64,000 nt of DNA, taken from positions 1 to 64,000 of the forward strand of contig NZ_CABFMQ020000074.1 of assembly GCF_901905185.1 (NCBI RefSeq). Reading direction: 5' to 3'. Source of the DNA: Methylocella tundrae (GTDB lineage Bacteria; Pseudomonadota; Alphaproteobacteria; Rhizobiales; Beijerinckiaceae). The position numbers were made by a program, and so were the translations under genes. Positions 50,534 through 61,002 of this stretch are shown piece after piece; within the stretch, counting starts at the first letter, position 1; each line of letters starts with the position of its first letter. The notes below the pieces were generated by a model that was not told the DNA's origin, ran no database searches, and saw only the letters and a program-made list of their open reading frames with translations.

Positions 50534-52324
50534 ATGAATATTTTCCATCACGTACAGCGTCGCTGCTTGCTTCTGTATTTCTCCATAATCCTGACGGCCG
50601 GATTGGCCGGTTCGGCGGCCGCTCAGAGCGTGGACGGGTTGCCCGCGCCTCCTGGCCAGATCATCGTCGGGCCAGTGTTCATCCGGGGCGACGGCTCAGT
50701 GCCCTCGATCATCAACGGCGCTCAAGCCAACGCCTATCTGGGCCAAACTCACGAGCCTTTTTCCTTTCTCGATTCCGCGCCGGCTGTTGTCGTGCGGACC
50801 TCGACGCCCACACAATATGTGCGTTTCTATTCGCCCGAAGGCGCCAAGGCCACGGGCAACGCGGGCGCCAGCACCGCGCTCGGGAGCTTTCTCGCCGGCT
50901 CAAATACGGTGCGCGGGTTGACCCCGGCGCAGATCAAGGACGCGCTGGCGCTGCCCTGGCTGCCCGAGGACGTGACCATCGTGACGATCCCCGCGGGAAC
51001 CTGCATCCTCGTCGGGACAGGCGGCCCGGTCCTCGGACATTTTCCTGGAGTGCCAGGCCGGAGCGGCTATCCTGCGGGCCCCTGGGGGAAGGGCGGCCCG
51101 GCGCAGGAATATCTGATCGGCACGAGCGCGAACCCCGGATGCGAGGGCGCGCAACGCCTGTCGCCGTCCGACTATGTCAACCAGCAGCCCGTCGGCGCTT
51201 ACGCCCTGGCCTATACGCCGCGCGCAGGCGGGGGCAACGCCGGCGCCGTCGCGAACGCTCTTGATCACGCGATGCTGCCGCCATTGTTCAGCGACATGGA
51301 CTCGATCTACAACGCGCTCGATCTCCTGAATGTTGGCGATCCGACGCCCCTGCGCCTGGCGTTGACGCAACTCGATGGCGAGATCTACGCCGATGCGCCA
51401 TCGGTTGCGATCAACGTCGGCCAGATGTTCCTCGACGTTTTGCACGATCAGACGCATTTGGCGCGCAGCCTCACGGGCCTCAACAACGGTAGCGGGTTGC
51501 GGCCCTGGATGAGCAGCTTCGGCGGCGGCGGCGCTTTGTTCGGCGGCAATGACGTTCATGGATTGGGCTATGGCGGCGGCGGCGGCGCGGTCGGCGTGGA
51601 CTATGTTTTCAACCCGTCGTTGCAGGCCGGCGTCGCGGCGGCCTACGTCCGCAGCGCCTTCAACACCAGCGGTATTTCCGGCAGCGGCAGCCTCGACAGC
51701 TTCGCCCTGGGAACTTACGCCGGCTATGCGGCCGGGAATATTTATATCGATGGGGCGCTCGGCTATTCCTACAACAGCGCGGCGGCGAACCGCACTATCG
51801 CCTTTCCTGGCGTGTCGCGCGAGGCCTTCGCCAATTGGGCGGCCAGCGCCTTCCTGTCCCGGGTTGAGGCCGGTTATCATTTCGCCCTTGTTGATCGCGC
51901 GACGATCACGCCCTTCGCGTCGATGCAAGGCATCGTCGTCGGACAGGACGGCTTCGGCGAAAGCGGCGCCGGCGCGATCAGCTTGCGTGTCAACGCCGCC
52001 ACCACGGCTTCCGCGCTGGGCGTTCTCGGGACGGAGTTCGCCTATGACATCCCGGTGAACTCTGTCGCCTTGAATGTCGCGGCGCGCGTCGGATGGGCGC
52101 ATGATTATGCCGATACCCACCGTGGCGTCGTCGCCGGCTTTCAGGGCCTGTCGGACGCGAGTTTCGCGGTCGCCGGGGTCAACGCGCCGCGAGACGCCGC
52201 GGCGGTCGGCCTCCGCTTGACGCTGCCGTGGCAGCCAGGGGATCTCTTCATCCGCTACGATGGCATCCTCGCCAGCAAGGCCTCCATCAACAGCGCAACG
52301 GCGGGTCTACGCGTGTCGTTTTGA
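50534..52324 (+). CDS. Autotransporter-like outer-membrane protein with novel passenger
   Basis: The 596-residue product has a Sec signal peptide (about 1-31, cleavage after AAA/AQ), a passenger of about 230 residues, a helical hinge and a C-terminal beta-barrel of about 270 residues that starts with PWMSSFGGGG and ends in Phe (LRVSF), as barrel proteins must. The passenger contains TSTPTQYVRFYSPEG, WLPEDVTIVTIPAGT and PAGPWGKGGPAQEYLIG, elements with loose resemblance to secreted ADP-ribose/NAD-cleaving toxin domains (TNT type) in their Gly-rich end. I have no firm family. The start has a GGGGCGCGG weak ribosome site. Confidence 0.8.
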   Translation: MNIFHHVQRRCLLLYFSIILTAGLAGSAAAQSVDGLPAPPGQIIVGPVFIRGDGSVPSIINGAQANAYLGQTHEPFSFLDSAPAVVVRTSTPTQYVRFYSPEGAKATGNAGASTALGSFLAGSNTVRGLTPAQIKDALALPWLPEDVTIVTIPAGTCILVGTGGPVLGHFPGVPGRSGYPAGPWGKGGPAQEYLIGTSANPGCEGAQRLSPSDYVNQQPVGAYALAYTPRAGGGNAGAVANALDHAMLPPLFSDMDSIYNALDLLNVGDPTPLRLALTQLDGEIYADAPSVAINVGQMFLDVLHDQTHLARSLTGLNNGSGLRPWMSSFGGGGALFGGNDVHGLGYGGGGGAVGVDYVFNPSLQAGVAAAYVRSAFNTSGISGSGSLDSFALGTYAGYAAGNIYIDGALGYSYNSAAANRTIAFPGVSREAFANWAASAFLSRVEAGYHFALVDRATITPFASMQGIVVGQDGFGESGAGAISLRVNAATTASALGVLGTEFAYDIPVNSVALNVAARVGWAHDYADTHRGVVAGFQGLSDASFAVAGVNAPRDAAAVGLRLTLPWQPGDLFIRYDGILASKASINSATAGLRVSF

Positions 52325-52390
52325 AATGTGACGTCAACTCCGGCGCGTGGCTGCCGTTTGAGCGTCCTTTATGGCTTGCAGGGGTTCTGC

Positions 52391-52888
52391 GTGGTTGTTC
52401 GGTTGGCTAAAATCGGCTGTGTTGGCGCCGTCGCGCTGTTCATCGCCCTCGTCGCTTTCGGCAATGTCACGGATTACGGGACGAATTTCGCCTATGTCGC
52501 GCATGTGCTCGATATGGATGGGATTCCCGGCGGCTCGATGATCGGCTGGCGCGCGCTTGCCTCGCCGGCGCTGCACCATGCGGCCTATCTTGCGATCATC
52601 GCGACGGAGATCGCCATCACTGCGCTGATGGGCGTTGGCCTGTTGTCGATGATTGGCGCCCGCAAGGCCGAGGGACAGGCGTTTGCGCGTGCAAAAGGCC
52701 CCGCGATCATAGGGCTTGCGCTTGGCTTCCTGCTGTTTGAGGGCGGCTTCGTGGCCATTGGCGGCGAATGGTTCGGCATGTGGCGTTCGCCCCTTGGCGC
52801 CGAGGCGCTGCCGAGCGCTTTCCGCATCGCCATCACAATGCTCGGCGTGTTGATTTTCATCGCGATGAGGGATGAGGATCTGGGGTGA
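52391..52888 (+). CDS. DUF2165 membrane protein
   Basis: A 165-residue inner-membrane protein with four predicted helices; the family signature is AKIGCVGAVALFIALVAFGN near the start and FVAIGGEWF-type residues between the third and fourth helices. It starts at GTG 52391 behind an AGGGG site; an upstream GTG (52328) would add 21 non-family residues. The function of DUF2165 is unknown. Located between the autotransporter-like gene and the deaminase. Confidence 0.8.
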   Translation: MVVRLAKIGCVGAVALFIALVAFGNVTDYGTNFAYVAHVLDMDGIPGGSMIGWRALASPALHHAAYLAIIATEIAITALMGVGLLSMIGARKAEGQAFARAKGPAIIGLALGFLLFEGGFVAIGGEWFGMWRSPLGAEALPSAFRIAITMLGVLIFIAMRDEDLG

Positions 52889-52908
52889 GGCCAACAGGAG
52901 GAGGCGAC

Positions 52909-53490
52909 ATGAGCGATGATTTTTGCCGGTGCGGTCGAGGACATGAATGGGGCCTCAGCCGTCGCAAAAGCTTTTCGGCGCTGCTTGGCGCGGGCCTTGC
53001 GGGCGCTCTGTTCAGCGCGCCGCAGCACGCCTCGGCGGGAGCGACAAAGACGCCTCCCCTGCCTGAAGACGAAGGCTTCATGCGCATCGCCATCGCGGAA
53101 GCGGCGAAAGGCGATTTTCCCTTTGGCGCGGCCATCGTCAGCGACGGAAAGGTGATTGCCACAGGCCGCAATCTTGGCAAAACGAATGATGATCCGACGG
53201 CGCATGCCGAGATGGTCGCGATGCGCAGCCTGATTGCCGAGCGCCGCGAGAGCGTGCTGAAGAAAGGCGCGACGCTCTATGCCTCCGGCGAGCCCTGTCC
53301 GATGTGCATGGGCGCAATTCTCTGGTGCGGGATCGGGCGGATCGTCTTCGCCGCCTCGATCGAGCAATTGTCGCAAAAGATCGGGCAGATCATGGTGACG
53401 AGCGAGCAATTGGCCAAGGCGGCGCCCTTCGCCAATATCGCCATCACAGGCGGCGTGCTGGCGGCGGAGTCGATCGCGCTGTTTGGGTGA
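52909..53490 (+). CDS. Tat-signal nucleoside/cytidine-type deaminase
   Basis: A 193-residue CMP/dCMP deaminase-fold enzyme with zinc ligands in HAE (His99, Glu101) and PCPMC (Cys130, Cys133). The N-terminus has RRKSFSAL at 18-25 followed by a hydrophobic stretch to residue 36, a twin-arginine signal; SRRKSF fits the Tat consensus. Thus a normally cytoplasmic enzyme would be exported folded with its zinc. The ATG follows AGGAGG at 52896. Guanine, cytosine or adenine-like substrates are possible. It is 20 bp downstream of DUF2165. Confidence 0.88.
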   Translation: MSDDFCRCGRGHEWGLSRRKSFSALLGAGLAGALFSAPQHASAGATKTPPLPEDEGFMRIAIAEAAKGDFPFGAAIVSDGKVIATGRNLGKTNDDPTAHAEMVAMRSLIAERRESVLKKGATLYASGEPCPMCMGAILWCGIGRIVFAASIEQLSQKIGQIMVTSEQLAKAAPFANIAITGGVLAAESIALFG

Positions 53491-53529
53491 GGAGACGATA
53501 TTGCGTTGAAGCCAAACCCGGTCGTAAAT

Positions 53530-54270
53530 TCAAATCGCTTCGCTAAACACCACAGCCGCCGCCTCCGCTACGCCCAACCCCACAAACTCCCCCGGCGCGA
53601 GACTAACAGGCAACTCCAGCCCACCAACGCGATCGCGATGCAGCGCCACAACATGATTGCCTACCGCCGCGAACATGCGGCGGACTTGGTGATAGCGCCC
53701 TTCGGTCACGGTCACATAGGCGCTTGTCGGCGAGATAACTTCCAGCGTCGCAGGCAATAGCGGCTTCTCTTCGCCTTCCAGCATCAAACGTCCAGAGGCG
53801 AAAATCCCGGCCTCATCGCCGCGCAGGGAAGATTCGAGCGTGGCGAGATAGCGCTTTGGCACATGGTTTTTCGGCGAGATGATCTTGTGTAGGAGCGCGC
53901 CGTCGTCGGTGATGAGCAACAGGCCGGACGTCTCCTTGTCGAGACGGCCGACGGTCGAGAGCGGCGGCTCACGCAGACGATAGCGCGGCGGCAGCAGGTC
54001 GTAGACGAGCGGCCCGGCTTCCTTGTGCGAACAGGTGACGCCACAGGGCTTGTTAAGCATCAGCGCCAACCCCGGCGGCGGATCGAGCTTTTCGCCGTTG
54101 ACGCTCATGCGCTCGGACAAATCCGGCGTCAGCGCAATGCGGAGCGAGCCATCGTCCACCACCGATCCATCCAGCCTGACGCGCTTTGCGCGGAGCAACT
54201 GTTGCGCCTGGCTGCGCGTGCCATAGCCGAGATTGGCGAGCAGCCTGTCGAGCCGCAGGGACGCGCTCAT
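53530..54270 (-). CDS. RsuA-type pseudouridine synthase
   Basis: The 246-residue enzyme has an S4 RNA-binding domain at the N-terminus (residues 4-60) and the catalytic block GRLDKETSGLLL with the essential Asp near residue 112, typical of RsuA/RluB/E/F. It converts a uridine in rRNA to pseudouridine; RsuA is the most likely match. It overlaps the upstream methyltransferase gene by ATGA (stop of that gene, start of this), so the two are translationally coupled. Confidence 0.9.
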   Translation of the reverse strand: MSASLRLDRLLANLGYGTRSQAQQLLRAKRVRLDGSVVDDGSLRIALTPDLSERMSVNGEKLDPPPGLALMLNKPCGVTCSHKEAGPLVYDLLPPRYRLREPPLSTVGRLDKETSGLLLITDDGALLHKIISPKNHVPKRYLATLESSLRGDEAGIFASGRLMLEGEEKPLLPATLEVISPTSAYVTVTEGRYHQVRRMFAAVGNHVVALHRDRVGGLELPVSLAPGEFVGLGVAEAAAVVFSEAI

Positions 54271-55247
54271 TTCTGCGCTTCGAAAATCTTGTAGGCTCCC
54301 GTTTCGACCTTCATGGCGACATGCCGGAACAAGGGTTTCAACGCGGCCTCATAGGGCAGATGCCGGTTGGCGACGAGATAGAGCGCGCCCCCCTTGCGCA
54401 GCATTTTCGCCGCGCGAAGGATGAATGCTTTGCCGAGGTTTTGATCTTCCGCGCCGCCATCGTGGAAAGGCGGGTTCATGACGATAAAGTCGAGGTCTTT
54501 GAGGTCGGCGTCCTCGCGCCGGGCGTCGGCCCAGAAGAAACGCGCACGGGGATCCTGGATATTGCGGCGCGCCGCCTCGATCGCGCGGCGGTCGATGTCG
54601 ATCAGCGATATTTCGGCGAGTTTCGGCGAGGCGAGCGCGGCGATGGAGAGATAGCCGACGCCGCAGCCAAGATCCGCGCCGCGGCCTGAAAGGGCGGGCA
54701 GGTTCGCGGCCAGTAGCGCGCTGCCGGGATCGATCCGGTTCCAGCTGAAGACGCCGGGCTGCGACCAGAGGCCGAGCTCTTCGATGCGCTGCAAAGCGCC
54801 TTCCGCGACGGCGTCCTCGATCCCTTTCAGGACGGCCGGACGCCCGCAGACGCAAACGCGATGATGACGTTTTGAGCTTTCGTCCACCACGCAGCCGAAG
54901 GCGCGCAATTCCGCGGCGATGCGCGAGCCGCCCTTGTCTTTGGGGGCCAGCGCGGTCAGCAACGCCCCTTGCCGTAGAGCACGCAATGCAAGGGCGAGCG
55001 CGCGGCGGCGCTCCACTGTGCCGGGGGGGCCTAGCATGGTCATTCCGGCAAGCGTCTCCGGCGCTTGCGTATCGAGCACTGCCGCGCCCGGAACGAGCGG
55101 CGAGAACTGGATGGCGCGGGGAGGGGCGGCGGCCAGTTCGACTGGCGGCGCGCCATAGACGCCGCATTGTTCGGATTCGGACGGGCGCTCGCTTCCCGGC
55201 CGCGGCGGCAAAACATCGCTCAAAGGCGCCGCGGCGTCACTCGCCAT
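54267..55247 (-). CDS. Class I SAM-dependent methyltransferase (RsmC-like)
   Basis: A 326-residue protein with a degenerate N-terminal half and a C-terminal methyltransferase domain: ADLGCGVGYLSIAALA as SAM loop near residue 198, IDIDRRAIEAAR, and FIVMNPPFHDGG with the NPPF catalytic motif. The two-domain layout and NPPF suggest an rRNA guanine N2-methyltransferase like RsmC. The ATG at 55247 has no strong ribosome site but overlaps the preceding small gene by 11 bp. Translationally coupled to the pseudouridine synthase, so a ribosome-maturation operon. Confidence 0.87.
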   Translation of the reverse strand: MASDAAAPLSDVLPPRPGSERPSESEQCGVYGAPPVELAAAPPRAIQFSPLVPGAAVLDTQAPETLAGMTMLGPPGTVERRRALALALRALRQGALLTALAPKDKGGSRIAAELRAFGCVVDESSKRHHRVCVCGRPAVLKGIEDAVAEGALQRIEELGLWSQPGVFSWNRIDPGSALLAANLPALSGRGADLGCGVGYLSIAALASPKLAEISLIDIDRRAIEAARRNIQDPRARFFWADARREDADLKDLDFIVMNPPFHDGGAEDQNLGKAFILRAAKMLRKGGALYLVANRHLPYEAALKPLFRHVAMKVETGAYKIFEAQK

Positions 55248-55410
55248 CGGTCTCGGGGGCGCTTTCCCCGGCGACGCCGGCGGCTTTGTCGGCGTCGGCT
55301 TTCTCTTTTTCCTTTTCCGCTTTGCGCGCGGCGGCCTTTTCCGCGGTTTTCGCGGCCTTGGCCTTTTCGCGCTCCCTGCGTTCAAAATCATAGTTCGGTT
55401 TGCGCGCCAT
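55237..55410 (-). CDS. Small Lys/Glu/Ala-rich protein
   Basis: A 57-residue, highly charged product (MARKPNYDFERREREKAKAA start) with a long helix-forming Lys-Ala-Glu run and an acidic tail. It lacks hydrophobic residues; it may be a soluble helical coil. Open upstream to 55449, but ATG at 55410 begins at the recognisable MARKPNYDF. First gene of the operon with the methyltransferase and RsuA-type enzyme; no function known. Confidence 0.7.
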   Translation of the reverse strand: MARKPNYDFERREREKAKAAKTAEKAAARKAEKEKEKADADKAAGVAGESAPETDGE

Positions 55411-55484
55411 TTTATGCTCCAAAAGAATAATTCTGCTCCAGAAGGACAAGGCCCTCTCGGTTTGCGGTGGATGAAAACGATTCG

Positions 55485-58475
<2,991 letters not shown>

Positions 58476-58673
58476 TGATCCGTCTGGCTTTGAGTGATCG
58501 AAGCGTCAGGACGCGGCCACGGCTCGATTTGGCCCGCCCTCCGCATGTCTTTGCTGTCCCTAATTTAGCGAGCTTCGCGCAATTTGCCATTGCATTTTGG
58601 GCGAATCCTGAAAGCCTGCCTGCTGAAGAGCGCGCGACGCTGGTGACGGCGGCGGCCCCGCGCGGGCAAAAAA

Positions 58674-58710
58674 CAAAAAAAAACGTGGTCCGGCCGCGGG
58701 CGGGACCACG
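58674..58710 (-). terminator. Minus-strand rho-independent terminator in the dctA leader
   Basis: Stem CGTGGTCC (58684-58691) with GGACCACG (58703-58710) is followed on the minus strand by nine Ts (58675-58683). It is aimed toward uvrA, whose start is 200 bp further on, although the only gene on its 5' side is dctA on the opposite strand. Confidence 0.8.
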
Positions 58711-58733
58711 GACAGCTTTGGAAGCGGACTCCA

Positions 58734-60059
58734 ATGGTCGCGATTTCGGCAAGCTCCCCCGCTGGCGCTGCGGCGAAGCCTTTCTACAAAATTCTTTATG
58801 TTCAGGTTCTGATCGGGATCGTGCTCGGCGCTCTGTTCGGATGGCTCCTGCCCGAATATGCGACCAACGCCTGGGTCAAGGCGCTCGGCGACGGCTTCGT
58901 CAAGCTGATCAAAATGCTCATCGCGCCGATCATCTTCTGCACGGTCGTCTCCGGCATCGCGCATATATCGGATGCGCGAAAAGTCGGCAGGGTCGGCGTC
59001 AAGGCTCTCGTCTATTTTGAGATTGTATCGTCTTTCGCGCTCGTCTTCGGCCTCGTCTTCGGCAATCTGCTGCGGCCGGGCGCGGGCTTTACGGGACATG
59101 GCGACGCCGCCGCGGTCGCGGGCTTCGAGAAACAGGCCGGAGCGCATCATGCGGTCGATTTCGTGCTCGACATCATTCCAGACAGCGTTGTCGGCGCCTT
59201 CGCCAAGGGCGATGTGCTCCAGGTGCTGCTTTTTGCGATCCTGTTCGGATTCGCCCTGATGGCGCTCGGCCAGCGCGGAAAGACCATCCTGTCTTTGGTC
59301 GACGATCTGGCGCACGCGGTTTTCGGCGTCATCAATATCGTCATGAAGGCGGCGCCTATCGGCGCTTTTGGCGCCATGGCCTTCACCGTCGGCAAATACG
59401 GCGCGCATTCGCTCGGCAATCTTCTTGGCCTTGTCGCGACCTTCTATTTGACGTCGGCCCTGTTCATTATCCTGATCCTTGGCTCGATCGCCCGGATCGC
59501 CGGCTTCAATATTTTCAAATTCCTGAATTATATCAAATCCGAGCTTCTGATCGTGCTCGGCACGAGCTCATCGGAAAGCGCTTTGCCGGCGCTGATGGAG
59601 AAGCTTGAGCGTCTCGGCTGCTCGAAGCCGGTCGTCGGCCTCGTCGTGCCGACCGGCTATTCCTTCAATCTCGACGGCACCAATATCTATATGACATTGG
59701 CGACCCTGTTCATCGCGCAGGCGCTCAGCGTCGACCTGAGTTTTAGCCAGCAGATGACCATTCTCATCGTCGCCATGCTGACCTCAAAGGGCGCGAGCGG
59801 CGTCACGGGGGCTGGCTTCATTACGCTGGCCGGCACGCTTGCCGTGGTCGATCCGGCGCTTGTTCCGGGTATGGCGATCGTGCTTGGCGTCGACAAATTC
59901 ATGAGCGAATGCCGCGCCTTGACCAATATCATCGGCAATGGCGTTGCAACCGTCGTCATTTCATGGTCGGAAGGCGAACTTGATCGCGCCAAGCTCAAGG
60001 CCGCGCTCGACCGCAAGGTCGACGTGTCCGACGTTCGCGCCGGCGTCTCGACGGGCTGA
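58734..60059 (+). CDS. dctA: C4-dicarboxylate transporter DctA
   Basis: A 441-residue sodium/proton-coupled carrier with eight helices and the two re-entrant loops; signatures are [14 protein letters not shown] near residue 282 and [27 protein letters not shown] near 302. It takes up succinate, fumarate and malate. The start is ATG with weak ribosome site; no dctBD regulators lie nearby. It is placed between uvrA and ssb, an uncommon location. Confidence 0.94.
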   Translation: MVAISASSPAGAAAKPFYKILYVQVLIGIVLGALFGWLLPEYATNAWVKALGDGFVKLIKMLIAPIIFCTVVSGIAHISDARKVGRVGVKALVYFEIVSSFALVFGLVFGNLLRPGAGFTGHGDAAAVAGFEKQAGAHHAVDFVLDIIPDSVVGAFAKGDVLQVLLFAILFGFALMALGQRGKTILSLVDDLAHAVFGVINIVMKAAPIGAFGAMAFTVGKYGAHSLGNLLGLVATFYLTSALFIILILGSIARIAGFNIFKFLNYIKSELLIVLGTSSSESALPALMEKLERLGCSKPVVGLVVPTGYSFNLDGTNIYMTLATLFIAQALSVDLSFSQQMTILIVAMLTSKGASGVTGAGFITLAGTLAVVDPALVPGMAIVLGVDKFMSECRALTNIIGNGVATVVISWSEGELDRAKLKAALDRKVDVSDVRAGVSTG

Positions 60060-60102
60060 GATTTCCGTCTTCGGCGCTTGCCGCCGCGAGCGTCGGCTGC
60101 TA

Positions 60103-60117
60103 GAACATACATAGAAC
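60103..60117. promoter_or_regulatory. LexA box of ssb
   Basis: GAAC-ATACATA-GAAC, an exact match to the alphaproteobacterial SOS operator (direct repeat with N7), 100 bp before the ssb start. It predicts induction of ssb by DNA damage. Confidence 0.8.
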
Positions 60118-60216
60118 ATAGGCGCGGTGGTGGACAAGCCGCGCGCGGTGCCGCTAACTGCATTGAGTGATCGGATCAGCCGAGTTTTTTGCAAACGTTT
60201 CCAGGGAGCATAAAGA

Positions 60217-60723
60217 ATGGCGGGGAGCGTCAATAAGGTAATTCTCGTCGGTAATCTCGGCCGCGATCCGGAAACGCGGCGGATGAATTCCGGCGACGCG
60301 GTGGTAAGTTTCAGCCTGGCGACGACGGAGTCCTGGCGCGACAAGGCGACCGGCGAGCGCAAGGATCGCACTGAGTGGCATAACATCGTGATCTTCAACG
60401 AGAATCTCGGGAAAATCGCGGAGCAGTATTGCAAAAAGGGCTCGAAAGTTTATCTCGAGGGTCAACTGCAGACGCGCGAGTATACCGATAAGGAAGGCAA
60501 CCAGCGCAAGACGACGGAAGTCGTGCTGCAAAGATTTCGCGGCGAACTGACTCTGCTCGATAGCCGCGGCCGAGGCGATTCGGAGGCTGACCGCGGCGGA
60601 TTTGAGGACGCGAGTTCGAGTTTCGGCCGGTCGTCGCCGATGGAGCGCGTGCCCGATCGCCGTCCCGCCACTGCGGGCGCTGGCCGCACCGCCGACATCA
60701 TCGACGACGATATTCCATTCTAG
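60217..60723 (+). CDS. ssb: Single-stranded DNA-binding protein
   Basis: A 168-residue SSB with an OB-fold (residues 1-110, NKVILVGNLGRDPE start; WHNIVIFNENLGKIAEQYCKKG), a Gly/Arg/Asp-rich linker and the acidic DDDIPF tip that recruits partner proteins. It coats single-stranded DNA in replication and repair. The start follows GGGAG. Followed by gyrA as in relatives, but with a repeat between. Confidence 0.96.
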   Translation: MAGSVNKVILVGNLGRDPETRRMNSGDAVVSFSLATTESWRDKATGERKDRTEWHNIVIFNENLGKIAEQYCKKGSKVYLEGQLQTREYTDKEGNQRKTTEVVLQRFRGELTLLDSRGRGDSEADRGGFEDASSSFGRSSPMERVPDRRPATAGAGRTADIIDDDIPF

Positions 60724-60832
60724 AGGATATTCCGATCAGATCGGTTCGATACGATCGACGCGAATATGCTCAAGCTTTTGAATCTGGAGCGATTTCTGAT
60801 CGATCGAATGACTCCATTCGATCGGAAAGTGG
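60721..60832. repeat. Dispersed 110-bp palindromic repeat, family C
   Basis: Nearly the reverse complement of 44810-44936. It starts in the stop codon of ssb and ends 170 bp before gyrA. Open frames across it (MLKLLNLERFLIDRMTPFD at 60766 on, and similar on the other copy) come from the repeat and are not genes. Confidence 0.85.
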
Positions 60833-61002
60833 TTAGGCGTTCTGCGAATGTAGTCGCCATGAAGGCTGCCCGGCCTGTCGCCGTGCGGTCGGGCCTTTGT
60901 GTGCAATCTCTGGTTTTGCTCGGTTTTCGCCGCGTAAAGCTGGCGTTTTGGCGCGTGGGCCTCTAATATTGGGCCTTGAACTCATTTTTGGATTAGCTTT
61001 CA
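60833..61002. other. gyrA upstream region
   Basis: 170 bp between the repeat and gyrA. A putative frame here is a continuation of repeat-derived sequence. No promoter is fixed. Confidence 0.4.

Noticed and set aside
60766..60966. Small frame beginning MLKLLNLERFLIDRM
   Set aside because: The same peptide appears in the inverted repeat at 44810-44936, so it comes from the repeat, not from a gene.
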